Of a stretch of 64,000 bases of DNA, positions 38,998 to 47,926 are shown one piece after another. The first letter of the stretch is position 1; the number at the start of each line of letters is the position of its first letter. This DNA comes from Flavobacterium soyae (GTDB lineage: Bacteria; Bacteroidota; Bacteroidia; Flavobacteriales; Flavobacteriaceae), in assembly GCF_021245985.1 (NCBI RefSeq), contig NZ_JAJQXA010000003.1:310001-374000 (forward strand), read 5' to 3'. The position numbers and the translations under genes are program-made. Below the pieces are notes generated by a model. It was given only the letters and a program-made list of their open reading frames with translations, searched no databases and was not told the origin of the DNA.

Positions 38998-40200
38998 TTA
39001 TTCTTCGTCTTTGAAATTAAAAGGATAATCCCCAAAAATTGGAGCTAATTTGCGAACAGCATAAGTGTTTCTTGTCATTTTGTTAGACAATGCAATAATG
39101 GTAACATGCTCTTTTATTAAAGTAATGTAAGATGAGGTGTTGCCATGCCACCAGCCATTATGAAAATAATAGTTTTGACCTGTTTCCCAATTAATCATTC
39201 TAATTCCTAAACCATAATTTTTAGTTCCTTTACGTTCATTACTATAACCGGTATAAACTTGTTTTAATAATTCAGGTTTCAAAAAATCAGGTGATTGTCT
39301 TGCGCGATCAAATTTTAAAAGATCTCTTACTGTCGAAAAGATATTTTTATCTCCGTAAACATTGTCCAGATAATCAAAACCAATTTCGACACCGCTTCCT
39401 TTGTATGATGGAACAATCTTTTTTCTGTCTTTATCATCATCAAAAACGTATGTATGAGTCATTCCTAAAGGTTTGAAAATCATTTCGCTCATTGCTTCTT
39501 TATAACTCAAACCAGTAATTTTTTCAATGATAAGTGCCAGCATTGCATAATTGGTATTGCAATAGCTGAAACGAGTTCCGGTTTTAGATTCTAAACCAAT
39601 ATTTTTAGTTGCCAGAAGATCTAAGATATCTTTATTTGTCAGCTGATTATGTCTGTCCCAAACCGATTTGTCATGATCTGTAAAATAAGCATAATTACGC
39701 ATTCCGGTGCGATGGCTTAAAAGCATTCTAATCGTACAGTCTTCGTAAGGAAATGTTTTTAAAATAGTATTTACTTTTTGGTCTAAATCTATTTTACCGG
39801 CGTTCACAAGTTTTAGAACCGCTGTTGCAGTCAATACTTTGCTTACAGAAGCAATTTGTACAGATGTTTCAGCTGTTATTTTGGTTCCTTCATTTTTATT
39901 GGCATAACCATTATATTTTTCAAAAATTATCTGGCCATTTCGGGCAACTAAAAAACTCCCGTTCATGCTGTTATTTGGCCAGTTTTTATAGTAAAAATGA
40001 TTTATTCTGCCAATTACCGAATTCTTATATGCCTGTGAAATTTTCTTTTCAGGACCTAACGGCTTCATTTTAGGTAATGTATCTTCGACTGTTGGAGTAG
40101 CAGCTGTTTTTGTTTTATTGTCATTACCACATGAGCTTAAAACTAGTAGAGAGAAAAGTATTTGTAGTATCTTTGTTTTTTTAAGGAAAATCATTTGCAT
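38998..40200 (-). CDS. Serine hydrolase lipoprotein, beta-lactamase class C family
   Basis: The protein has 400 residues with lipobox LSSC (Cys 24). The SxxK catalytic motif is SVSK (S118-K121) in QIASVSKVLTATAVLKL, and the YxN motif is YCN in FSYCNTNYAMLALI. HNGWWHG near the C terminus takes the place of KTG. This is the PF00144 beta-lactamase/DD-peptidase/esterase family, and envelope location is expected. Such proteins in Bacteroidota are mostly uncharacterised hydrolases and not resistance enzymes. MQMIFLKK gives two candidate starts, 40200 and 40194. Confidence 0.85.
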   Translation of the reverse strand: MQMIFLKKTKILQILFSLLVLSSCGNDNKTKTAATPTVEDTLPKMKPLGPEKKISQAYKNSVIGRINHFYYKNWPNNSMNGSFLVARNGQIIFEKYNGYANKNEGTKITAETSVQIASVSKVLTATAVLKLVNAGKIDLDQKVNTILKTFPYEDCTIRMLLSHRTGMRNYAYFTDHDKSVWDRHNQLTNKDILDLLATKNIGLESKTGTRFSYCNTNYAMLALIIEKITGLSYKEAMSEMIFKPLGMTHTYVFDDDKDRKKIVPSYKGSGVEIGFDYLDNVYGDKNIFSTVRDLLKFDRARQSPDFLKPELLKQVYTGYSNERKGTKNYGLGIRMINWETGQNYYFHNGWWHGNTSSYITLIKEHVTIIALSNKMTRNTYAVRKLAPIFGDYPFNFKDEE

Positions 40201-40372
40201 CGTTCTTGAAAAACAAATATATCGAATTCAATTTTGTTGTTTTCTCAATTTTTGATGGTTTAAAAAGGTTGTTTTAACACAATATTAACAGATGTTTTTT
40301 TTATTTCTTTGTTTTTCAGTTATTAACGGTTTTTAAACATTCTAAATAGTAAATTAGAAACAAAAATTTAAC

Positions 40373-40389
40373 TATATTTGTTATATTTG
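40373..40389 (+). promoter_or_regulatory. Two overlapping-phase TATATTTG boxes
   Basis: TATATTTG occurs at 40373-40380 and 40382-40389, each matching the -7 consensus. No TTG lies at the right distance upstream. They are 53-69 bp ahead of the dehydrogenase start. Confidence 0.35.
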
Positions 40390-40441
40390 AAACAAATACG
40401 ATGTAAAAAGTTATATTATTAAGTGCTTTAAATTTATTTAA

Positions 40442-41644
40442 ATGAAATTTGGAATAATAAAAGAAAGAAAAAACCCACCAGACAGAAGAGTTGTTTTTTC
40501 TCCAAATGAACTAACAAAACTAAAACAGCTTTATCATGAAGCATCAGTTGAAGTTGAGAGTTCAGATATTAGAGTTTTTTCTGATGCAGAATATAAAAAT
40601 ATGGGAATAACCGTTACAGAAGATGTTTCTGACTGTGATGTTCTATTTGGTGTTAAGGAAGTTCCTGTTGAAAATTTAATTCCAAACAAAGCTTATTTCT
40701 TTTTTTCTCATACCATAAAAAAACAACCTCATAACAGGAAATTACTTCAGGCGATTTTAGAAAAAAAAATTGATTTATACGATCATGAAACAATTGTTGA
40801 TTCGCTGGACCGCAGATTAATTGGTTTTGGAAAATATGCCGGAATGGTTGGTGTTTATAACGGAATCCGCGCTTTTGGAATTAAATTCGAATTGTTTAAA
40901 CTCCCAAAAGCAGAAACCCTTTCCGGAAAAGAAGCATTGATTATGCATTTAAAGCGTATTACAATGCCGGCTTTAAAATTTGTAATTACCGGAACAGGAA
41001 AGGTTGGGAGCGGCGCAAAAGAAATTTTAGATGCTATTAAAGTAAAAGAAATCACGGTAGATAATTATCTCACTAAAAAATATGCGCAGGCAGTGTATGT
41101 TCAGTTAGACGTTTTAGAATATAACAAACGTATTGACGGTCAGGTTTTAGATTTTAATGATTTTGTCGAAAATCCCGAAGCTTATACCTCAGATTTTGAG
41201 AAATTTACTAAAGTTTCAGATATCTACTTTGCAGGTCATTTTTATGCGAGTAACGCCCCGATGATTTTGACCAGAGAAATGTTAAATGCAAGTGACTGCA
41301 AACTAAAAGTTGTAGCAGATATTTCCTGCGATGTAAACGGGCCAATTGCCAGTACACTTCGTTCTTCGACAATTGCAGAACCTTTATACGGTTATTTTCC
41401 TTTAGAGGATAAAGAAGTGGATATTTTTCATCCGGCAGCAGTTGCTGTTATGGCTGTTGATAATCTTCCGTGCGAAATTCCAAAAGATGCCAGCGAAGGA
41501 TTTGGAGAACAATTTATGGAGCATGTAATTCCTGCTTTTTTCAACGGAGACAAAGATGGAATTTTAAAACGTGCCAAAATCACAGAAAACGGAAAACTTA
41601 CAGAAAGATTCAGTTATCTGCAGGATTATGTAGACGGGAAATAA
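40442..41644 (+). CDS. AlaDH/PNT-fold NAD(P)-dependent oxidoreductase, saccharopine-dehydrogenase-like
   Basis: This is a cytosolic protein of 400 residues. The N-terminal domain starts MKFGIIKERKNPPDRRVVFSP, as in alanine dehydrogenase and PntA. FFFSHTIKKQPHNRKLLQAILEKKI and RRLIGFGKYAGMVG are closer to lysine-forming saccharopine dehydrogenase. The nucleotide-binding site is VITGTGKVGSGA. VVADISCDVNGPIAST is shared with saccharopine dehydrogenase. The true substrate is uncertain: alanine dehydrogenase, saccharopine or opine-type chemistry are possible. A strong terminator follows. Confidence 0.75.
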   Translation: MKFGIIKERKNPPDRRVVFSPNELTKLKQLYHEASVEVESSDIRVFSDAEYKNMGITVTEDVSDCDVLFGVKEVPVENLIPNKAYFFFSHTIKKQPHNRKLLQAILEKKIDLYDHETIVDSLDRRLIGFGKYAGMVGVYNGIRAFGIKFELFKLPKAETLSGKEALIMHLKRITMPALKFVITGTGKVGSGAKEILDAIKVKEITVDNYLTKKYAQAVYVQLDVLEYNKRIDGQVLDFNDFVENPEAYTSDFEKFTKVSDIYFAGHFYASNAPMILTREMLNASDCKLKVVADISCDVNGPIASTLRSSTIAEPLYGYFPLEDKEVDIFHPAAVAVMAVDNLPCEIPKDASEGFGEQFMEHVIPAFFNGDKDGILKRAKITENGKLTERFSYLQDYVDGK

Positions 41645-41651
41645 TTTATTT

Positions 41652-41764
41652 AATTGTGAATTGTTAATTAAAAAAAAGAGCCTTCTTAAAATTAAGGAGG
41701 CTCTTTTTTTATTATAATAGATGGTCAAATAATTTATAATTAACCATTAACAATTCACAATTAA
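41652..41764. repeat. Outer inverted repeat around a terminator
   Basis: aattgtgaattgttaatt at 41652 and aattcacaattaa ending at 41764 are complementary and enclose the terminator at 41671-41710, giving a nested dyad between two convergent genes. Confidence 0.7.
41671..41710. terminator. Bidirectional terminator between convergent genes
   Basis: The stem aaaaaaagagcc / ggctcttttttt has an inner paired region and serves the dehydrogenase gene on + and fumC on -. Confidence 0.88.
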
Positions 41765-41765
41765 T

Positions 41766-43151
41766 CTAAACCATTTCCTCCGGTTTCACCCAAGCGTCAA
41801 AATCTTCAGAAGAAACATAGCCTAAACGAACTGCTTCTTCTTTAAGTGTAGTTCCGTTTTTGTGAGCGGTTTGAGCTATTTCGGCAGCTTTGTAGTAACC
41901 AATTTTAGTATTTAAAGCGGTTACAAGCATAAGAGAATTATCTACTAATTCTTTAATACGTTTGTGATTAGGTTCGATTCCCTGAGCGCAATGTTCGTCA
42001 AAAGAAACACAAGCGTCTCCCAATAAACGTGCTGATTGCAGGAAGTTTGCTGCCATAACCGGTTTAAAAACATTCAATTCATAATGTCCCTGCATTCCGC
42101 CAACCGCAATTGCCATATCGTTTCCAATAACCTGAGCGCAAACCATTGTTAGGGCTTCACATTGTGTAGGGTTTACTTTTCCCGGCATAATAGAAGATCC
42201 TGGTTCATTTTCCGGAATATGAATTTCTCCAATTCCTGAACGAGGGCCAGAAGCTAACATCCTGACGTCATTGGCAATTTTGTTTAATGAAACAGCCAAT
42301 TGTTTTAATGCTCCGTGTGTTTCAACAATTGCGTCGTGCGCGGCCAAAGCTTCAAATTTGTTTTCGGCAGTAATAAATGGATGTTTGGTAAATTGAGCGA
42401 TATATTCGGCTACTTTTACATCGTAACCTTTTGGAGTATTTAATCCCGTTCCAACAGCGGTTCCTCCTAAAGCGATTTCAGATAAATGTGCTAAAGTATT
42501 TTTAAGTGCTTTTAATCCAAAAGCTAATTGTGCTGCGTATCCTGAAATTTCTTGGCCTAAAGTTAATGGCGTTGCGTCCATCAAATGTGTACGGCCAATT
42601 TTTACAACATCTTTAAATTCAGCTGCTTTTTTTACTAAAGTAGCATGTAGTTTTTCAACTCCCGGAATTGTAGTTTCAACTACCATTTTATAAGCTGCAA
42701 TGTGCATTCCGGTTGGGAAAGTATCATTTGATGACTGTGATTTATTTACATCATCATTTGCTTTTATAAATTGTTCGCCTTCGCCAATTTCAAAACCTTT
42801 AAGAACCTGAGCGCGGTTGGCAATTACTTCATTCACATTCATGTTGCTCTGCGTTCCTGAGCCTGTCTGCCAGATAACTAATGGAAATTGATCTTCTAGT
42901 TTTCCTTCAAGAATTTCATCACAAACAGCAGCGATTGCATCTCTTTTTTCGATTGGTAAAACCCCCAAATCATAATTGGCATAAGCAGCGGCTTTTTTTA
43001 GATAAGCAAAACCTTCGATGACTTCCTGCGGCATTGAAGCTGCATTTCCAATTTTAAAATTATTTCTTGAGCGTTCTGTTTGTGCACCCCAATACTTATC
43101 GGCAGGGACCTGAACTTCGCCCATGGTGTCTTTTTCTATTCTGTATTTCAT
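41766..43151 (-). CDS. fumC: Class II fumarate hydratase
   Basis: The enzyme interconverts fumarate and malate in the TCA cycle. At 461 residues it has the normal length. It shows [17 protein letters not shown] (94-110), [10 protein letters not shown] (138-147) and the [10 protein letters not shown] block with the catalytic His 189. The lyase-1 signature [11 protein letters not shown] is at 318-328. These match class II fumarases better than aspartase or argininosuccinate lyase. It is convergent with the AlaDH-like gene. Confidence 0.96.
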   Translation of the reverse strand: MKYRIEKDTMGEVQVPADKYWGAQTERSRNNFKIGNAASMPQEVIEGFAYLKKAAAYANYDLGVLPIEKRDAIAAVCDEILEGKLEDQFPLVIWQTGSGTQSNMNVNEVIANRAQVLKGFEIGEGEQFIKANDDVNKSQSSNDTFPTGMHIAAYKMVVETTIPGVEKLHATLVKKAAEFKDVVKIGRTHLMDATPLTLGQEISGYAAQLAFGLKALKNTLAHLSEIALGGTAVGTGLNTPKGYDVKVAEYIAQFTKHPFITAENKFEALAAHDAIVETHGALKQLAVSLNKIANDVRMLASGPRSGIGEIHIPENEPGSSIMPGKVNPTQCEALTMVCAQVIGNDMAIAVGGMQGHYELNVFKPVMAANFLQSARLLGDACVSFDEHCAQGIEPNHKRIKELVDNSLMLVTALNTKIGYYKAAEIAQTAHKNGTTLKEEAVRLGYVSSEDFDAWVKPEEMV

Positions 43152-43564
43152 TTTGTGTAAATATATTGTTTGTAAAAATGTATTTTGTGAGTTGTGAATT
43201 TGTTGGGTAAATGGAACGCTGATAACGCTGATTTACTTCGTAAAGACGCTGATTGAAACGGATTTTTTATTTTGGTGTTTTAATTTTCTTTTAAATACGG
43301 ATTCTAGCTCCGATAGTCCCGAAGATTCGGGAGAAAATCCTTTTATGTTTTTTCTTTAAAAACATAAAAGATTACTTCACTAAACATTTATTTTAATCGG
43401 AGTTCAGTGAACTTCGTTTGTAACGGATAGCGGGAAACAGCTCCTGAAAATACTCATGTTCTTCTAGTTTAGATAGTTGGATAATTTGCCGAAAAGAAAG
43501 CTTATTTAAAATGAGTATAAATATACGTATAAATGTTATTTCACGAAAATTGATTTAGATTTTA
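43152..43564. other. Intergenic region upstream of fumC and the 59-residue gene
   Basis: The gap holds degenerate repeat sequence: gctgataacgctgattt units (43212-43260, related to those near 49160-49215), a palindrome tcccgaagattcggga at 43317-43332, and a pair ttatgttttttctttaaaaacataa around 43340. No convincing coding region was seen before 43623. Confidence 0.55.
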
Positions 43565-43595
43565 TTGCTGAGGAAAAATATATAGCCTACATTTG
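43565..43595 (+). promoter_or_regulatory. Promoter of the 59-residue membrane protein gene
   Basis: TTG at 43565-43567 and TACATTTG at 43588-43595, spacer 20 bp, match the consensus. The ATG follows 27 bp after the -7 box. Confidence 0.6.
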
Positions 43596-43622
43596 TGGTA
43601 ACATTCAAAAATTCCGGAAAAC

Positions 43623-43802
43623 ATGTTTGAATTTTCACAGTACTTAGGCTTTTTACTTTTCTTAACCATACTAACTATAGGGTTTTGGTTAATGTTTTTC
43701 TTGGTTGGTTTCGTATCTTATTGGGTTACGGGAGCTAGCTGGGAAATGTTCAAAGAAAAGAGAGCTAAAAAAAGACAAGAAGAACAATCAGTTAAATATT
43801 AA
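43623..43802 (+). CDS. Small membrane protein of 59 residues
   Basis: The protein reads MFEFSQYLGFLLFLTILTIG, then a second hydrophobic stretch FWLMFFLVGFVSYWVTG, and ends in a charged tail rich in Lys, Arg and Glu. The single hydrophobic helix or hairpin plus a basic cytosolic tail suggests an inner-membrane protein. It has its own promoter (43565-43595) and its own terminator (43813-43848). That monocistronic arrangement and the clean composition support a real gene. No family is recognised. Confidence 0.7.
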   Translation: MFEFSQYLGFLLFLTILTIGFWLMFFLVGFVSYWVTGASWEMFKEKRAKKRQEEQSVKY

Positions 43803-43812
43803 TTGATTTCAT

Positions 43813-43848
43813 AAAAAAGGACCCGTGAAAATGAGTCCTTTTTTTTTA
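43813..43848 (+). terminator. Terminator of the 59-residue gene
   Basis: The stem aaaaaaggac / gtcctttttt ends in a run of nine or ten T residues. Confidence 0.85.
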
Positions 43849-43871
43849 TGAAAAAAATAAATTCCAATAAA

Positions 43872-43937
43872 AAAAATCCAAATTCCAATTTTCTAAAACT
43901 TCATTTTAAGTCTTACTAATTGGAATTTGGAATTTTT
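43872..43937. repeat. Inverted repeat of aaattccaatttt type
   Basis: atccaaattccaatttt and aattggaatttggaatttt face each other around about 25 bp. The same arm sequence appears at both ends of the 48985-49620 element. Confidence 0.75.
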
Positions 43938-43958
43938 AATTTTGAAATTTAACCTAGT

Positions 43959-46412
43959 TTATCCCGGGAATTCTCCACCGCCATCGCCGCCGCCGTCATT
44001 TTTAGGCTGTGCGTTTTTATCTCTTTCGCTTTTAGGTTTGTTGAAACGATAAGTGAACGATAAATTAAATTGACGTTTACGGAACTGCATTTCGCTGTAA
44101 GATGTTTGATTTTCAAGATAAGTATATGATTTCATAATTCTTGAATTGAAAACGTCACTAATGTTGAAAGCAATTGTTGCTTTGTCTTTCATTACATCTT
44201 TGCTAAGAGCAGTATTCATCCCGAACTGACCAAGGTTTTTTCCCTGAGCTGTTTTTTGTTCGCCGTTGTACATTGCTGTTAACTGCCAGTCAATTTTATA
44301 CGGTAAAGTAACTTTTGAATTGATTCTTGCAAACCAGGAATTTGCTTGGTTATCAAGATTTTGAACTACAGTTTCACCAGTAACAGCATCTGTATAGTTG
44401 TTTTCTCCTGTTGATTTTACGTTGAAGAAGTTGAAGTTGCTGTTTAATTTCCACCATTTAAATGGAGTATAATTTAATGTAAATTCAAAACCAAATTTTT
44501 GCTCTTTTCCTAAGTTTATAGGTCGGCTTAAAATTACCGGAATTCCATTTACTAATTCTCCGGTTGGCGTTCTAACAAAGCTGAAAACATCTTTTGTGTC
44601 TTCAAAATACGCCGAAGTATTAAATGTTACTTTGTCCCAGCGCTTAATATATCCAATATCGTACTTGTCTGTTAAAGATGGATCTAAGTCCGGATTTCCT
44701 TGAAAAATATTAATATTACTTGAGTAATTTGTGGCAGGGTTCATAAAACGCCCTCTAGGTCTTGTTAAACGTTTACTGTAACTTGCCGTGAAATTACTTT
44801 GATCTGAAATTTCATAACTAATAAAAGCACTTGGAAATAAGTTGTTGTATTTTTTAGTATTGAAATCGTTTGTGTCTAATAAGTTAACCTGGATATTGGT
44901 GTCTTCCCAACGTAAACCAAATAAATAAGAGAATTTATTTACCTTAAATCCGTATTGAGTGTACAATGCGTTAATGTTTTCTTTGTATTCTAAGTTGTTA
45001 GATAAATTTGGATCTTTTACATTATTTTCGTCTGTAACGTAATATTCGTTATTTAAATCTCCAAAACTTCCTTTATAGCCAGCTTCAAATTGCCCTCCTT
45101 TTCCTAAAGGCAAAACATAATCTGCTTGTAATTGTACTTGTTTTTGTACCTGATCGTTTAAGGTATTATTAAAATTTGGCGAAGCATCAATAACACTGTT
45201 GCTGTCGTCTGTATTTCTTGAAATAGAAAGATCGGCAGTAAGTTTGTGTCCTTTGTCGTTAAAGTTTTTGATTAAGTTCGAAGTGAATTCTACGTTATCA
45301 CTTCCGGTGTCTGCATTGTTTAAACGATAAGAAGATCCTGTAAAATTGTGGCCAGCATCAAAATTATTGTAGTTGATTAAATCTTTATCTTCACCGCTGT
45401 TTTTTTGGTAATTGATGGCATTTGTCCAAAAAGTATTTGGTGCAATGGTCCATTCTATACCCGCTCTGGCATTAAAACCATTTCTGATTCTTTTTGTATC
45501 ACGGTCTTCATCAAGGAAACTTTTTGTAGAACCATCTTCATTAAAATATTGAGAGTTAGTTAAACCGCCGCCTTCATTAGTTCTGTAGTTGTAACCTGCT
45601 GTAGTGAAATAGTTTAATTTTTCTGTTTTGTAATTTAAGTTAGCACTTAAACCGTATGTTTCAGGAATTCCTGTAGAAGCGATAAATGTTCCGTTAAAAC
45701 CTTGATTTTTACCTTTTTTAAGAATGATATTGATAATTCCAGATCCGCCTTCTGCATCATAACGCGCAGATGGATTCGTAATAACTTCTACTTTGTCAAT
45801 TGCATCTGCAGGAAGCTGACGTAAAGCTTCGGCAACATTTATGGCATTTGAAGGACGTCCGTCAATTAAAATTCGAATGTTGTCGCTTCCTCTTAAGCTT
45901 ACATTTCCTTCAGTATCAACAGAAACAGAAGGAACGTTGTCTAAAACATCACTTACCGTTCCGCCTTTTACCATCATATCCTGACCAACATTGTAAACTT
46001 TTTTATCAAGTTTAATTTCAACTGTTGATTTTTCGGCACGAACAACAACTTCGTTTAATTGTGCAGCATCTTCAGATAAATTTACGACGCCTAAATTGGT
46101 ATCTTCCTGAATATTTTTTTGTTTAATTTCTGTCGATTTAAACGAAATGAATTCTATTTTTATATCGTAAGTTCCCGGAGCAACAGCTACTTCAAATTCA
46201 CCTTTTGGGTTGGTTATTCCGCCGGCAATAGCTTTTGTATCATTTGGGGCCATGATCGAAATAGTAGCATATTCAAGTGGCTGCTTGCTTACTTTTTCGA
46301 AAACTTTACCCGTAACCTTAACCTTATTTCTTGCAGGCGGTCCTTGTTGCGCATAGTTGTAAAAGCCTGTAAAAAATAACACGAGCATTACAACAAAATT
46401 AATTTGTTTCAT
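43959..46412 (-). CDS. TonB-dependent receptor, outer-membrane beta-barrel family
   Basis: The protein has 817 residues with a signal peptide ending FYNYAQ. A carboxypeptidase-regulatory-like beta-sandwich spans about 30-115 (VTGKVFEKVSKQPLEYATISI). A plug follows with VSDVLDNVPSVSVDTEGNVSLRGSDNIRILIDGRPS and the IEVITNPSARYDAEGGSGIINIILKKG-type signature. The barrel belongs to the Bacteroidota OMP_b-brl family lacking a classical TonB box. The tail is rich in Gly and Asp (NDGGGDGGGEFPG). Substrate is unknown; peptide or metal-linked roles occur in this group. There is no SusD partner, so it is probably not a glycan importer. Confidence 0.9.
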   Translation of the reverse strand: MKQINFVVMLVLFFTGFYNYAQQGPPARNKVKVTGKVFEKVSKQPLEYATISIMAPNDTKAIAGGITNPKGEFEVAVAPGTYDIKIEFISFKSTEIKQKNIQEDTNLGVVNLSEDAAQLNEVVVRAEKSTVEIKLDKKVYNVGQDMMVKGGTVSDVLDNVPSVSVDTEGNVSLRGSDNIRILIDGRPSNAINVAEALRQLPADAIDKVEVITNPSARYDAEGGSGIINIILKKGKNQGFNGTFIASTGIPETYGLSANLNYKTEKLNYFTTAGYNYRTNEGGGLTNSQYFNEDGSTKSFLDEDRDTKRIRNGFNARAGIEWTIAPNTFWTNAINYQKNSGEDKDLINYNNFDAGHNFTGSSYRLNNADTGSDNVEFTSNLIKNFNDKGHKLTADLSISRNTDDSNSVIDASPNFNNTLNDQVQKQVQLQADYVLPLGKGGQFEAGYKGSFGDLNNEYYVTDENNVKDPNLSNNLEYKENINALYTQYGFKVNKFSYLFGLRWEDTNIQVNLLDTNDFNTKKYNNLFPSAFISYEISDQSNFTASYSKRLTRPRGRFMNPATNYSSNINIFQGNPDLDPSLTDKYDIGYIKRWDKVTFNTSAYFEDTKDVFSFVRTPTGELVNGIPVILSRPINLGKEQKFGFEFTLNYTPFKWWKLNSNFNFFNVKSTGENNYTDAVTGETVVQNLDNQANSWFARINSKVTLPYKIDWQLTAMYNGEQKTAQGKNLGQFGMNTALSKDVMKDKATIAFNISDVFNSRIMKSYTYLENQTSYSEMQFRKRQFNLSFTYRFNKPKSERDKNAQPKNDGGGDGGGEFPG

Positions 46413-46505
46413 TTTTTTTCTGGTTTCTTTTCTTCTTAGACAGTAAATGTACCTTTTGGTTTAAAGAGAAAGATCATAAAAAAATGTTAATTGATTGTTT
46501 TGTAA

Positions 46506-46850
46506 TCAATCTAAAAAAGATGCAACCTTGTCTAAATCCCTTCCAATAATTGCTTTCCCGTTTTTTACAACGATAGGTCTTTCTATTAAAATTGGATTAT
46601 CTGCCATTGCCTGAATAGTTTCATCGTCGCTCAATTTTTTTCCTTTATAATTTTCGATCCAGATTTTTTCTTTGGTTCTAACCAATTCAACTGGATGAAT
46701 ATTTAATTTTTCAAGAAGTCCTTTTAGTTCATCAAAACTTGGAGTTTCTGTTAAATAAGGAATTATTTCATACTCTTGTTTAGAATCTTCAATAAAAGCC
46801 AAACAGTTTCTCGATTTTCCGCAGCGTGGATTATGGTAAATTTGTATCAT
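46506..46850 (-). CDS. arsC: ArsC/Spx-family thioredoxin-fold reductase
   Basis: From the ATG at 46850 the protein has 114 residues. The upstream extension from 46889 lacks family similarity. MIQIYHNPRCGKSRN carries the active-site Cys 10 with a second Cys at 16. The C-terminal block NPILIERPIVVKNGKAIIGR is the ArsC signature. It could be a glutaredoxin-dependent arsenate reductase or an uncharacterised YfgD-type member. No arsenic resistance genes are next to it, so the arsenate role is tentative. Confidence 0.85.
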   Translation of the reverse strand: MIQIYHNPRCGKSRNCLAFIEDSKQEYEIIPYLTETPSFDELKGLLEKLNIHPVELVRTKEKIWIENYKGKKLSDDETIQAMADNPILIERPIVVKNGKAIIGRDLDKVASFLD

Positions 46851-46965
46851 TTTCTTATATTTAATGTCTGTTAAAATAAGATCTCTCAAAAAGAGTTCTT
46901 ATTTAATACAGCAAAAATAGGATTTCCTATTTAAATCGAATTCTCATTTTAAAATTTTTAAATAT

Positions 46966-47919
46966 ATGTTTTTAGAGCAAGGAGTTAAACCTGAAAATCA
47001 TTTTTGGAAATATCTTTTAGGATCTGTTTTTATTATTACAGCGTCATTTATAGGGCAAATTCCTTTTTCTATTGCGGTTCTTTATAAAAGTTTTAAAGAA
47101 AATGCTGCTTTTCCAGCCGATAATGATTCGGCTTTAAAAATGTTTGAGCCAAATCTTACCTTATTTTTAGTAATGCTTTCGTTTGTTTTTGCTTTAGCGG
47201 GAATATATTTTGTGGTAAAATATATGCACCATCAAACACTTTTATCAGTAACAACGGGACGAAAAAAAGTAGATTGGAACAGGGTTTTATTTTCTTTCCT
47301 GCTTTGGGCTTTATTTTCTGTAATCAGTTTTCTGGTGCTTTATTTTCAATCTCAAGAAAAATTTGTTTGGAATTTTAAATTAGTTCCCTTTTTGATTTTA
47401 GCGGTTATAGGAACAATTTTTATTCCTATTCAAACCAGTACAGAAGAGTATGTTTTTAGAGGGTATTTAATGCAGGGGTTTGCGAATCTGGCCAAAAATA
47501 AATGGTTCCCATTAGTTATGACTTCACTGATCTTTGGTTCCATGCATATTCTTAATCCCGAAGTTACCAAGATGGGATATATTATCATGGTTTATTATAT
47601 AGGAACGGGATTGTTTCTCGGAATTATTACTTTAATGGATGACGGAATAGAATTGGCTTTAGGGTTTCACGCTGCAAATAATCTTGTTGGAGCTTTATTG
47701 GTAACTTCAGATTGGTCGGTTTTTCAAACTCATTCTATTTTTAAAGATATGTCAGATCCTTCTGCCGGTGCAGATGTTATTCTGCCGGTTGTAATTGTTT
47801 ATCCTGTTTTGCTTTTTATTTTTAGTAAAAAGTATAAGTGGACCAATTGGAAAGAGAAATTAACAGGTAAAATTGATGAACCAAAGAATGAGGTAACTGA
47901 ATTTTTAAATTTAAATTAA
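46966..47919 (+). CDS. CPBP-family intramembrane glutamic protease
   Basis: This is an inner-membrane protein of 317 residues with about eight hydrophobic segments. The CPBP (CAAX prenyl protease / bacteriocin-processing) motifs are present: EEYVFRG with E160, E161 and R165; FGSMHIL with H194; and HAANN with H235 and N239. These residues form the intramembrane catalytic site. The native substrate is unknown. The MenE-like gene follows after 7 bp, so the two are one operon, an arrangement without obvious biochemical logic. Confidence 0.88.
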   Translation: MFLEQGVKPENHFWKYLLGSVFIITASFIGQIPFSIAVLYKSFKENAAFPADNDSALKMFEPNLTLFLVMLSFVFALAGIYFVVKYMHHQTLLSVTTGRKKVDWNRVLFSFLLWALFSVISFLVLYFQSQEKFVWNFKLVPFLILAVIGTIFIPIQTSTEEYVFRGYLMQGFANLAKNKWFPLVMTSLIFGSMHILNPEVTKMGYIIMVYYIGTGLFLGIITLMDDGIELALGFHAANNLVGALLVTSDWSVFQTHSIFKDMSDPSAGADVILPVVIVYPVLLFIFSKKYKWTNWKEKLTGKIDEPKNEVTEFLNLN

Positions 47920-47926
47920 TATCACC

